Source of the DNA: Streptomyces sp. NBC_00162
Lineage (GTDB): Bacteria; Actinomycetota; Actinomycetes; Streptomycetales; Streptomycetaceae
Assembly: GCF_024611995.1 (NCBI RefSeq)
Contig: NZ_CP102509.1
Coordinates: 3,472,001-3,536,000, forward strand
Length of the DNA stretch: 64,000 bases
Reading direction: 5' to 3'
A program made the translations under genes and the position numbers. Numbering within the stretch: the first letter of the stretch is position 1; the number at the start of each line of letters is the position of its first letter. Below are positions 25,657-34,036 of the stretch, piece by piece. The notes beneath the pieces were generated by a model. That model did not search any database and was not told the DNA's origin. It saw only the letters and a list, made by a program, of their open reading frames with translations.

Positions 25657-25794
25657 TCAGGCGGCGGCGGGACCGGCCCAGTAGGCGGGAACCCAGGCGC
25701 GCTCCTCGCCGGAATCCCGCCCGATCTGCGGGACGCTCTCGGCTGCCAGCCAGTTCTGCGCGATGGCCGGGAATTCGATCTCCAACTGCGGCAT
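25657..25794 (-). CDS. 45-residue Cys-free peptide, candidate RiPP precursor
   Basis: 45 aa from the ATG at 25794, preceded by a good AGGAGAAGCTG ribosome-binding site. The N-terminal half (MPQLEIEFPAIAQNWLAAES) could be a helical leader; the C-terminus is aromatic and small-residue rich (AWVPAYWAGPAAA). It has no Cys and only two Ser, so it is not a lanthionine substrate. It is placed directly before an enzyme with its own recognition domain, with an intervening hairpin and SARP-like repeats upstream. This suggests a second precursor, possibly modified by the HExxH enzyme. A regulatory or accessory peptide is the alternative. I recognise no family. Confidence 0.6.
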   Translation of the reverse strand: MPQLEIEFPAIAQNWLAAESVPQIGRDSGEERAWVPAYWAGPAAA

Positions 25795-25840
25795 CAGCTT
25801 CTCCTCTCGTCCACTCCCTCTGGAATGGACTTCGTCAGGA

Positions 25841-25893
25841 TGTCCGAATCCGGTCCCGACCTTCATGAGGCGGCTGTCCCGTACTTGTCCCGA
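25841..25893 (-). promoter_or_regulatory. Two pairs of 11-bp-spaced GTCC(C)GA repeats upstream of the 45-aa peptide gene
   Basis: GTCCGA at 25842 and GTCCCG at 25853 are 11 bp apart; GTCCCG at 25876 and 25887 are also 11 bp apart. They lie 48-100 bp upstream of the peptide start and share sequence and spacing with the lanA1 and lanA2 sites, so the same regulator should control both units. Confidence 0.6.
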
Positions 25894-25934
25894 TACCGGG
25901 AAGAAATCCCGGGAGCAGGGGAAGCGGACGCGAA

Positions 25935-25975
25935 AAAGCCCGGCCCCGCACGGAATCCGTGCGGGGCCGGGCTTT
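25935..25975 (-). terminator. 20-bp perfect hairpin downstream of typA
   Basis: The 20-nt arms at 25935-25954 and 25956-25975 are perfectly complementary, with A and T runs at the outer ends. It starts 21 bp after the typA stop and separates typA from the RiPP island. Confidence 0.9.
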
Positions 25976-25996
25976 GAACCGCTTACGCGGCTGTGA

Positions 25997-27901
25997 CTAC
26001 TTGCCGGACTTGGCGCGCGACGCGGTGCGCGAGCGGTCCTTCTGGTCCAGGACGACCTTGCGGATGCGGACGGCCTCCGGGGTCACCTCGACGCACTCGT
26101 CGTCGCGGCAGAACTCCAGGGACTGCTCCAGGGAGAGCTTGCGGGGCGGCACCACGTTCTCGGTGTTGTCCGCGGAAGCCGCACGCATGTTGGTGAGCTT
26201 CTTCTCCTTGGTGATGTTCACGTCCATGTCGTCGGCGCGCGAGTTCTCGCCGACGATCATGCCCTCGTACACCTCGGTGCCGGGCTCGGTGAACAGGACG
26301 CCGCGCTCCTGCAGGTTGATCATCGCGAACGGCGTGACCGAACCGGAGCGGTCGGCGACCAGCGAACCGTTGTTACGGGTCACCAGCGGGCCGAACCACG
26401 GCTCCAGGCCCTCGTGGATCGAGTGGGCGATGCCCGTGCCGCGCGTACCGGTCAGGAACTCGGTACGGAAGCCGATGAGGCCGCGCGACGGGACGACGAA
26501 CTCCATGCGGACCCAGCCGGAGCCGTGGTTCGACATGTTGTCCATGCGGCCCTTGCGGACGCCCATGAGCTGCGTGACCGCGCCCATGTGCTCCTCGGGG
26601 ACGTCGACCGTCATGCGCTCGACCGGCTCGTGCACCTTGCCGTTGATCTCCTGCGTGACCACCTGCGGCTTGCCGATGGTCAGCTCGAAGCCCTCGCGGC
26701 GCATCTGCTCGACCAGGATGGCGAGCGCGAGCTCACCGCGGCCCTGGACCTCCCAGGCGTCGGGACGCTCGGTGTCGAGGACGCGGAGCGAGACGTTACC
26801 GACCAGCTCACGGTCCAGACGGTCCTTGACCTGGCGGGCGGTGACCTTGCGGTCCTTGACCGCGGACTTGGCGTCCGCGCCCTTGCCGCTGCCGCCGCGG
26901 CCGACCATCGGGGAGGTGTTCGTACCGATGGTCATGGAGATCGCCGGCTCGTCCACCGAGATCAGCGGCAGGGCGATCGGGTTCTCCGGGTCGGCCAGGG
27001 TCTCGCCGATCATGATGTCGGGGAAACCGGCGACCGCGCAGATGTCACCCGGGCCCGCCACCTCGGCCGGCTTGCGGGTGAGCGCCTCGGTCATCATCAG
27101 CTCGGTGATGCGAACGTTGGAGATCGTGCCGTCACGCTTGATCCACGCGACGGTCTGACCCTTGCGCAGCTCGCCCTGCTCGACGCGGACGAGCGCGATG
27201 CGGCCGAGGAAGTTGTCGGCGTCCAGGTTGGTGACGTGGGCCTGGAGGGGCGCCTCGTCGTCGTACACCGGGGCCGGGACGTGCTCGAGGATCGTGGAGA
27301 AGAACGGCTCGAGGTTGGTGCTGTCCGCCGGGACGGTGCCGTCCTCGGGCTTGGTCAGCGAGGCCACGCCGTCACGGCCGCAGGCGTAGACGATCGGGAA
27401 CTCGATCTGGTCCTCGTCCGCGTCCAGGTCCAGGAAGAGGTCGTACGTCTCGTTGACGACCTCGTCGATCCGGGAGTCCGGGCGGTCGGTCTTGTTGATG
27501 CAGAGGATGACCGGCATCTTCGCCTGCAGAGCCTTGCGCAGGACGAAGCGGGTCTGGGGCAGCGGACCCTCCGAGGCGTCCACCAGCAGAACGACGGCGT
27601 CCACCATCGACAGACCGCGCTCGACCTCACCACCGAAGTCGGCGTGGCCGGGGGTGTCGATGATGTTGATCGTGATCGGGGCCCCGCCGTCCTTGGGGTG
27701 ATACTTCACCGCCGTGTTCTTGGCGAGGATCGTGATGCCCTTCTCACGCTCCAGGTCGTTCGAGTCCATCATGCGGTCGTCGAGGTGCTGGTGGGCGGCG
27801 AAGGCACCGGCCTGCTTGAGCATGGCATCGACGATGGTCGTCTTGCCATGGTCGACGTGGGCGACGATGGCGACGTTACGGATGTCGTGGCGCGTGGGCA
27901 C
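25997..27901 (-). CDS. typA: Translational GTPase TypA/BipA
   Basis: 634 aa from the GTG at 27901, with GGGAG upstream; longer in-frame extensions are out of character. Ribosome-associated GTPase. Visible motifs are G1 AHVDHGKTT, G2 region KGITI, G3 DTPGHADFGGE and G4 NKTDRPDSR, followed by EF-G-like domains III and V and the BipA-specific C-terminal domain. Length is normal. It marks the right boundary of the RiPP island and is followed by a strong terminator. Confidence 0.96.
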   Translation of the reverse strand: MPTRHDIRNVAIVAHVDHGKTTIVDAMLKQAGAFAAHQHLDDRMMDSNDLEREKGITILAKNTAVKYHPKDGGAPITINIIDTPGHADFGGEVERGLSMVDAVVLLVDASEGPLPQTRFVLRKALQAKMPVILCINKTDRPDSRIDEVVNETYDLFLDLDADEDQIEFPIVYACGRDGVASLTKPEDGTVPADSTNLEPFFSTILEHVPAPVYDDEAPLQAHVTNLDADNFLGRIALVRVEQGELRKGQTVAWIKRDGTISNVRITELMMTEALTRKPAEVAGPGDICAVAGFPDIMIGETLADPENPIALPLISVDEPAISMTIGTNTSPMVGRGGSGKGADAKSAVKDRKVTARQVKDRLDRELVGNVSLRVLDTERPDAWEVQGRGELALAILVEQMRREGFELTIGKPQVVTQEINGKVHEPVERMTVDVPEEHMGAVTQLMGVRKGRMDNMSNHGSGWVRMEFVVPSRGLIGFRTEFLTGTRGTGIAHSIHEGLEPWFGPLVTRNNGSLVADRSGSVTPFAMINLQERGVLFTEPGTEVYEGMIVGENSRADDMDVNITKEKKLTNMRAASADNTENVVPPRKLSLEQSLEFCRDDECVEVTPEAVRIRKVVLDQKDRSRTASRAKSGK

Positions 27902-28247
27902 TTCGGCGCTTCTCCCGGGATCGTGGATGGCGTCGCGTACGGCCTGGCACGCGCGCCTCGACCGGGCGAAAACCTGCCACGGCCTTACCCCATGGTACGT
28001 CGCGCGGCGGGAACCGCCCGCCGGGGGGTCTGTCAAGAGGCCGGACGAATGAGGACGGCCGGGTGCGGGGTGGGGTGCACCGGCCGTTGGTCCTGCCGGA
28101 AATCATGCGGGTCAACGGGTATCCACGACCTTGCCCGCCGGGGATCCGGCGGGCAAGGGACTTGAGTCACATCTGAGCTTGGAAGCCAAGGGTCAACCTG
28201 ACAGGCCCCCCTTTGTCACCACTTCTTCGCCCACTCTCCTTCTGCGG
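27902..28247. promoter_or_regulatory. 346-bp region upstream of typA, with a terminator for the lipoprotein gene
   Basis: No gene is visible. The half next to typA must hold its promoter; I could not identify a convincing -35/-10 pair. A perfect 12-bp hairpin at 28130-28157 (loop GGAT) lies about 90 bp past the stop of the upstream lipoprotein gene and probably terminates it. Confidence 0.5.
28130..28157 (-). terminator. 12-bp perfect hairpin downstream of the orphan binding-protein gene
   Basis: CTTGCCCGCCGG (28130-28141) pairs with 28146-28157 around GGAT. It is correctly placed to terminate transcription of the 786-aa lipoprotein gene. Confidence 0.7.
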
Positions 28248-30608
28248 CTACTGCTTCTTGTTCTTGGCCGTCGGGGGCTTCTTCCAGCCGATGTCCTGGA
28301 AGCGGGGAGCCCCGAGTCCGAAGGCGCCGGCGTTGGCCAGGGCCGGCTTGACGGCCACCAGCTCCGGGCGCTGGTAGAGGGGGACCGAGCCGGCAGCGGC
28401 CCAGATCCTGGCGTCCGCCTTGCGCATCAGCTCACGGGACTGCTCCTCGTCCAGCTCGCCGGCCGCCTGGTCGAAGAGCTGGTCGATGTGGTCGGTGCCG
28501 ACCCGTGTGTAGTTCTGTTCGACGAGGAGCGAGCCGTCCGCGGCCGGCTCCGGCTTGGCGAAGATCGGCCGGGCGTCGGTGGCCGGGTAGGCGGTCGCGG
28601 GCCAGGAGTAGAGCGCCAGGTCGTACTGGCCCGAGGCGATGTGGTCCTTGAAGAAGCTCTCGTCGGCCACCTTCTTGATCTCGGTGTTCACCCCGACCTT
28701 CCGGAGCATCTGGGCGATCCGCTCGCCGACCGAGCGCAGGGCCTCCGATCCGGGACCCGCCGGGAGCACGAAGCGCAGGTTGAGCGCCTTGCCGTCCTTG
28801 GCGAGCATGGCGCCGGAGGTACGGGTGGCCTGCTTGGCCGGGGGCGCGGTGCCCTTGGCGGGATCGGCCGGCTCGGCTGCCTCGCCGTCCTTGCCGTCCT
28901 TGCCGTCGTCGACGCTGCCCGCCGCGGCGGCCTGGGCACGGAGGAAGGCCTCCTGCCGGGCCGCGAACGGCGCCGGGGCGAGCACCGGGGAGGGCCGGTT
29001 CCGGGCCGCGCCGGGGGCGTCCGGGGCGAAGACGTCGGCATCGACGATCTCGCCGTCGGGGCCGTACTGCGCCCCCTCGGGGAGGGCGCCGTGCGTACCG
29101 CCGTGGTCGCCGTTGCGCTCGTCGTCCTGGCCCACGATGTAGAGGCCGTCGTTGCCGGTCCCCGGGCCCGAGGGGGTCTTCGAGTCGTCCTGCGGCGCGC
29201 TCTCCGGTCCCGCCTTCGCGCCCGCCGGTTCGGTGATCTTGCCGCCGCGGCGCCAGCCCGCGTCCGCGAGCAGGGCCTGGGCCGCCTGGGTGTCCTGGCC
29301 GCCGAGGGCGTCGCTGTTGTCGGCGTACGCGCGCTGCCCGGCCAGTGCCAGGTGGCTGCCGACCGGCTTCGCGGGCAGGCCGAGCGGCTTCAGTACGATC
29401 TCGGCCAGTTCCTTGCGGTTCAGGGCCCGCGCCACCGCCCGGCGGACCCGCTCGTCGGCCAGCGGACCGGTGGCGCCGTTCATGGCGAGCTGGGTGTAGG
29501 CGGGCTCCAGGGACTTGCGGATGGTGAACCTCCGCAGGGCCTCCTGCTCGGCGGCGTACCGCGTGACCGACTCGGCGTGCTTCTTGCGGGTCTCCTTCTC
29601 CGCCTCCGCCTTCTCCTCGTCCGCGCCGAAGGCGACCGCCCAGGACATGGTGGCCTGCGCGGCGGTCATGGAGGCTGCGGGGCCGTGGGCCGGGGCCCCG
29701 CCCGCACCCGCCCCGCCGGCACCCGCGCCGCCCTGCTTCGCGTCCCGGTGGGCGAGCGCGATCCGGTCGGCGCCGGAGCGGTCGATCTCCGCCAGATCCA
29801 GCTTCCCGGCGGCCAGCGCGGCCGGGCGCTCCGCCCGGGGCACCGCCGTCAGCACCAGGGTGTCCAGCTTGGCCGGCTGGCCCCACCAGCGCGGATTGCG
29901 GGTCAGGGCGGCGGTGCCGGTCTTCTTGTCGATCGTTCCCAGGCCGAAGGGTCCGGCGGTCACCTTGAGGGCGCCTCGGGCCCCTTCGTTGAAGGCGTCC
30001 GGGGTGGCGGTGACCTGCTTGGGGTAAAGGGGGCTGAACAGGGAGCGCCAGTCGGCGTACGGCTTGGCGAAGGTGACCTTCACCTCCAGGTCGGTCTTGC
30101 CGCGCTCGATCTTCTCGATCCGTTCGTAGCCGGCGTTGCGGGCCGTCCAGAAGGCCGAGTCCTTGCCGTTCAGGGCCCGCCACTGCGCGACGAAGTCGGG
30201 GGCGCCGATCTCGCGGCCGTCGCTCCACACCGCCTGCTGGTTCAGCTTGTACAGGACGACCTGCTTGGGCTCCCGCTCGACGACCTCGGCCTTCTCCAGG
30301 TAGTCGGGATTGGCCACCGGCCGCCCCTTGGCGTCCAGCACGAACAGCTGCGGCAGCACGGCCGCGGCGATCCGGTTGGTGGTGGCGTCCGCGTCGGCCT
30401 GGAAGGTGTTCAGGGTCTCCGGAAGGGCGTCCACCGCCCAGCGCAGCACGCCCCCGTCGGCGACCTTGTCACGCGCGGTCGTCGCGATGTCCGGTCCGGC
30501 GGCGGCCGGGCCGCCCTCGTCGTCACCCGCGCCGCAGCCCGTGAGGAGCGGCAGTGCGAGGACTCCCGAGGTCAGGAGCGCCAAGGACCTGCGCCTTCTC
30601 TGGGACAT
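28248..30608 (-). CDS. Orphan peptide-binding lipoprotein (SBP family 5, long form)
   Basis: 786 aa from the ATG at 30608, with GGAGGT ten bases upstream. Signal sequence and lipobox are LALPLLTGCGAGDD. Family 5 features such as GGVLRWAVDALPETLNTF, RRAVARALNRKEL and a C-terminal QYDLALYSWPATAYPATD region are spread over an unusually long chain. Compared with the 540-aa proteins at 3075-4709 and 10003-11625, it has a low-complexity insert of about 150 residues rich in Ala, Gly, Asp and Pro. No permease or ATPase genes are adjacent, so it may share another transporter or act as a peptide sensor. Confidence 0.88.
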   Translation of the reverse strand: MSQRRRRSLALLTSGVLALPLLTGCGAGDDEGGPAAAGPDIATTARDKVADGGVLRWAVDALPETLNTFQADADATTNRIAAAVLPQLFVLDAKGRPVANPDYLEKAEVVEREPKQVVLYKLNQQAVWSDGREIGAPDFVAQWRALNGKDSAFWTARNAGYERIEKIERGKTDLEVKVTFAKPYADWRSLFSPLYPKQVTATPDAFNEGARGALKVTAGPFGLGTIDKKTGTAALTRNPRWWGQPAKLDTLVLTAVPRAERPAALAAGKLDLAEIDRSGADRIALAHRDAKQGGAGAGGAGAGGAPAHGPAASMTAAQATMSWAVAFGADEEKAEAEKETRKKHAESVTRYAAEQEALRRFTIRKSLEPAYTQLAMNGATGPLADERVRRAVARALNRKELAEIVLKPLGLPAKPVGSHLALAGQRAYADNSDALGGQDTQAAQALLADAGWRRGGKITEPAGAKAGPESAPQDDSKTPSGPGTGNDGLYIVGQDDERNGDHGGTHGALPEGAQYGPDGEIVDADVFAPDAPGAARNRPSPVLAPAPFAARQEAFLRAQAAAAGSVDDGKDGKDGEAAEPADPAKGTAPPAKQATRTSGAMLAKDGKALNLRFVLPAGPGSEALRSVGERIAQMLRKVGVNTEIKKVADESFFKDHIASGQYDLALYSWPATAYPATDARPIFAKPEPAADGSLLVEQNYTRVGTDHIDQLFDQAAGELDEEQSRELMRKADARIWAAAGSVPLYQRPELVAVKPALANAGAFGLGAPRFQDIGWKKPPTAKNKKQ

Positions 30609-30957
30609 GGGTGGTACCTCCGGGGCGGGGCGTGGGGGAAGCATGATCACGTTCGGCGGTATATGGAGCTGATCACACCGGTTGCCGGAACCCACTGAAA
30701 TCGACAGCCCGCCACACCCCTCGCAGCCGCCTCGCGCCACGCCGCGAACCCCACCCGTGCGGACCAATCCCGCTTGCGCGCCAAAGAGGCGTTCCCTCGG
30801 AAGAGGGATGAGAATGGGGTCCAGGGAGGGGCGCACAGTTCACGCCTGCGCGCCCGCAATCGCTGCACGTCCCTTCACAACGGGGGACGTGAAGGGCGAC
30901 ACTCGCAGGCGCACATGAGCGTTGCCACCGCACCCTGCGGAAGTGAGGGCACAAATC
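30609..30957. promoter_or_regulatory. 349-bp divergent promoter region with competing inverted repeats
   Basis: No convincing gene. CCCTTCAC (30871-30878) pairs with GTGAAGGG (30889-30896), while the overlapping ACGTCCC (30868-30874) pairs with GGGACGT (30884-30890). An outer GCCTGCG/CGCAGGC pair lies at 30844-30850 and 30904-30910. These sit 48-114 bp upstream of the next plus-strand start. Confidence 0.45.
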
Positions 30958-31191
30958 ATGTCCCTGCAAGACGATCTGAATGCCGTACGGCGCAACCTGG
31001 ACGAGCTGACGCGCAAGGTCGAGCAGCTGGAACAGCAGGCCAAGCGGAAGGACCCGGCGAGCCCGCGGACCGGATCCGCCCCGCCGGACCCGTCCCGGAT
31101 GGTGACGGTCCCCGACACCCCGTACGACAGCTCGCTGTGGACGGACACCGACGACGAGGGTCTGGGCGCCCGCGACCGCCGCGCCCCCTGA
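30958..31191 (+). CDS. Small coiled-coil protein of unknown function
   Basis: 77 aa from the ATG at 30958, preceded by GAGGG eight bases upstream; an in-frame upstream ATG gives 89 aa but has no ribosome-binding site. The first 35 residues (SLQDDLNAVRRNLDELTRKV) have a clear heptad pattern and should form a coiled coil. The rest is Pro-, Asp- and Ser-rich and probably disordered. It lies about 100 bp before the succinate dehydrogenase genes on the same strand. No signal peptide or membrane segment is seen. Function not recognised. Confidence 0.7.
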   Translation: MSLQDDLNAVRRNLDELTRKVEQLEQQAKRKDPASPRTGSAPPDPSRMVTVPDTPYDSSLWTDTDDEGLGARDRRAP

Positions 31192-31293
31192 CGTCCCCCG
31201 CCCCGCGAGCACCCGTACGCCCTTCACCCCATCTGGCCCGGCCGCCCACGGCGGCCGGGTCTCCTGGGCCCATCACTCCTCCCGGAGTCTCCT

Positions 31294-32118
31294 TTGGCCA
31301 CAGGCACACAACCACCCCAGCAGCGGCCCGGCGGCGTCCACGACGCCTCCCGGGCCGCGATCGCTGCCCGGCACCTGCGGACCGACCGGTGGTGGCTGGC
31401 CCCCGCCGGCACCGCGGCCGGGCTGCTCGCCTTCATCGTCTACTCGACCTGGCGGGCGTTCGCTAACGCCGACTACTACGCGGCCCCGTACGTCTCCCCG
31501 TTCTACTCCCCGTGTCTCGCGGAGAACTGCCAGGAGATGCGCGGCGGCCCCAACTGGGACCTCTTCGGCAGCTGGTGGGTCCTGTCCCCCGCCCTGCTGA
31601 TCCTGATCTTCCCGCTCGGCTTCCGGCTGACCTGCTACTACTACCGCAAGGCCTACTACCGGGGCTTCTGGGCCTCGCCGCCCGCCTGCGCGGTCGCCGA
31701 ACCGCACGCGAAGTACACCGGCGAGACCCGCTTCCCGCTGATCTTCCAGAACGCGCACCGGTACTTCTTCTACACGGCGCTGCCGGTCGCGGGCATCCTC
31801 ACGTACGACACCGTGCTGACGTTCCGCGACGAGCACTACGAGTGGGGCCACATGGGCCTGGGCACGCTGATCTTCCTCGTCAACATCGTGCTGATCTGGG
31901 CCTACACCGTGTCCTGCCACTCCTGCCGGCACATCATGGGCGGCCGCCTCAAGCACTTCTCGAAGCACCCGGTGCGCTACCGGCTGTGGGGCTGGGTCAG
32001 CCGGCTCAACACCCGTCACATGCAGCTGGCGTGGGCCTCCCTGGTCAGCGTGGCCCTGTGCGACTTCTACGTGTACTTGCTGGCCACCGGCGCGTTCACC
32101 GACCCGAGGATCTTCTGA
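31294..32118 (+). CDS. sdhC: Succinate dehydrogenase membrane anchor (Sdh1-type cytochrome b subunit)
   Basis: 274 aa from a TTG start preceded by CGGAGTC. Hydrophobic segments include WLAPAGTAAGLLAFIVYSTW, WVLSPALLILIFPLGFRL and LGTLIFLVNIVLIWAYTV. Several histidines in the helices and in SCHSCRH could ligate haem. It carries quinone reduction and anchors the two catalytic subunits. A single large anchor of about 270 aa placed before sdhA and sdhB, with no separate sdhD, is the Sdh1 layout of actinobacteria. It ends 1 bp before sdhA. Confidence 0.88.
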   Translation: MATGTQPPQQRPGGVHDASRAAIAARHLRTDRWWLAPAGTAAGLLAFIVYSTWRAFANADYYAAPYVSPFYSPCLAENCQEMRGGPNWDLFGSWWVLSPALLILIFPLGFRLTCYYYRKAYYRGFWASPPACAVAEPHAKYTGETRFPLIFQNAHRYFFYTALPVAGILTYDTVLTFRDEHYEWGHMGLGTLIFLVNIVLIWAYTVSCHSCRHIMGGRLKHFSKHPVRYRLWGWVSRLNTRHMQLAWASLVSVALCDFYVYLLATGAFTDPRIF

Positions 32119-32119
32119 G

Positions 32120-34036
32120 ATGGCTCAAGTGGAACGGCAGCAGTGGGACGTGGTGGTCGTGGGCGCGGGCGGCGCCGGGCTGCGGGCCGCGATCGAGGCC
32201 CGCGAGCGCGGCGCCCGTACGGCCGTGATCTGCAAGTCCCTCTTCGGCAAGGCCCACACGGTGATGGCGGAGGGCGGGATCGCCGCCTCCATGGGCAACG
32301 TCAACGAGGGCGACAACTGGCAGGTGCACTTCCGCGACACCATGCGCGGGGGCAAGTTCCTCAACCAGTGGCGGATGGCCGAGCTGCACGCGAAGGAGGC
32401 CCCGGACCGGGTCTGGGAGCTGGAGACCTGGGGCGCGCTCTTCGACCGCACGCCGGACGGGAAGATCTCCCAGCGCAACTTCGGCGGCCACGAGTACCCG
32501 CGCCTCGCACACGTCGGGGACCGCACCGGCCTGGAGCTGATCCGCACCCTGCAGCAGAAGATCGTCCAGCTCCAGCAGGAGGACTTCAAGGAGTACGGGG
32601 ACTACGAGGCCCGGCTCAAGGTCTTCCAGGAGTGCACGGTCACCAGGGTCCTGAAAGACGGGCAGAGGGTCTCGGGGACCTTCTGCTACGAGCGCGAGTC
32701 CGGGCGCTTCTTCGTGCTGGAGGCCCCGGCGGTGGTCCTGGCCACGGGCGGGATCGGCAAGTCCTTCAAGACCACCTCCAACTCCTGGGAGTACACCGGC
32801 GACGGGCACGCGCTGGCCCTGCTCGCGGGCGCGCCCCTGCTGAACATGGAGTTCGTGCAGTTCCACCCGACCGGCATGGTCTGGCCGCCTTCGGTGAAGG
32901 GCATCCTCGTCACCGAATCGGTGCGCGGCGACGGCGGGGTGCTGCGCAACAGCGAGGGCAAGCGGTTCATGTTCGACTACGTCCCCGACGTCTTCAAGGA
33001 GAAGTACGCCGAGTCGGAGGAGGAGGGCGACCGCTGGTACGAGGACCCGGACCACAACCGGCGTCCCCCCGAGCTGCTGCCGCGCGACGAGGTGGCCCGG
33101 GCCATCAACTCCGAGGTGAAGGCGGGCCGCGGCTCCCCGCACGGCGGCGTCTTCCTGGACGTGTCCACCCGGATGCCGGCGGAGCGGATCAAGCGGCGGC
33201 TCCCCTCGATGTACCACCAGTTCAAGGAGCTGGCGGACGTGGACATCACCGCGGAGCCGATGGAGGTAGGCCCGACCTGCCACTACGTGATGGGCGGGAT
33301 CGCGGTCGACTCGGACACCGCCGCCACGGTCGGGGTGCCGGGGCTCTTCGCGGCGGGCGAGGTCGCGGGCGGGATGCACGGCTCGAACCGGCTCGGCGGC
33401 AACTCCCTCTCCGACCTGCTGGTCTTCGGGCGGCGGGCCGGGCTGCACGCGGCGGAGTACGCCTCGGGGGCCGGAGCGCGCCCGGCGGTGGCCCAGTCGG
33501 AGATCGACGCTGCGGCCGCGGAGGCGCTGGCCCCGTTCCACGCCGCCGAGGGCGCGGAGAACCCGTACACCCTCCACCAGGAGCTCCAGACGACGATGAA
33601 CGACCTGGTCGGCATCATCCGCCGGGCGGGCGAGATGGCCGAGGCCCTGGAGAAACTGGCGGGCCTGCGGGAGCGGGCCGCCCGGGCCGGTGTCGAGGGG
33701 CACCGGCAGTTCAACCCGGGCTGGCACCTGGCCCTGGACCTGCGGAACATGCTGCTGGTCAGCGAGTGCGTGGCACGCGCCGCCCTGGAGCGCACCGAGA
33801 GCCGGGGCGGGCACACCCGCGAGGACTACCCGGCGATGGAGCGCAGCTGGCGCCCGGTGAACCTGCTGTGCCGCCCCGTGACTGTTGATGATGGAAACCT
33901 GGCCCCGGCGGATCCGGCAGCCGACCGGATCGCCCTCGTACGCACCCGCACCGACCCCATCCGTTCCGACCTGCTCGCGCTCTTCGAGAAGGAAGAGCTG
34001 GTCAAGTACCTCTCCGAAGAGGAGCTCTACGAATGA
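32120..34036 (+). CDS. sdhA: Succinate dehydrogenase flavoprotein subunit
   Basis: 638 aa. The dinucleotide-binding motif VVVGAGGAGLRAAIEA is at the N-terminus. The FAD-linking histidine lies in KAHTVMAEGGIAASMG. The substrate-site region includes QFHPTGMVWP and HGSNRLGGNSLSDLLVFGRRAG. Oxidises succinate to fumarate with covalent FAD and passes electrons to SdhB. Its last codons overlap the sdhB start as ATGA, so the subunits are translationally coupled. Confidence 0.95.
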   Translation: MAQVERQQWDVVVVGAGGAGLRAAIEARERGARTAVICKSLFGKAHTVMAEGGIAASMGNVNEGDNWQVHFRDTMRGGKFLNQWRMAELHAKEAPDRVWELETWGALFDRTPDGKISQRNFGGHEYPRLAHVGDRTGLELIRTLQQKIVQLQQEDFKEYGDYEARLKVFQECTVTRVLKDGQRVSGTFCYERESGRFFVLEAPAVVLATGGIGKSFKTTSNSWEYTGDGHALALLAGAPLLNMEFVQFHPTGMVWPPSVKGILVTESVRGDGGVLRNSEGKRFMFDYVPDVFKEKYAESEEEGDRWYEDPDHNRRPPELLPRDEVARAINSEVKAGRGSPHGGVFLDVSTRMPAERIKRRLPSMYHQFKELADVDITAEPMEVGPTCHYVMGGIAVDSDTAATVGVPGLFAAGEVAGGMHGSNRLGGNSLSDLLVFGRRAGLHAAEYASGAGARPAVAQSEIDAAAAEALAPFHAAEGAENPYTLHQELQTTMNDLVGIIRRAGEMAEALEKLAGLRERAARAGVEGHRQFNPGWHLALDLRNMLLVSECVARAALERTESRGGHTREDYPAMERSWRPVNLLCRPVTVDDGNLAPADPAADRIALVRTRTDPIRSDLLALFEKEELVKYLSEEELYE

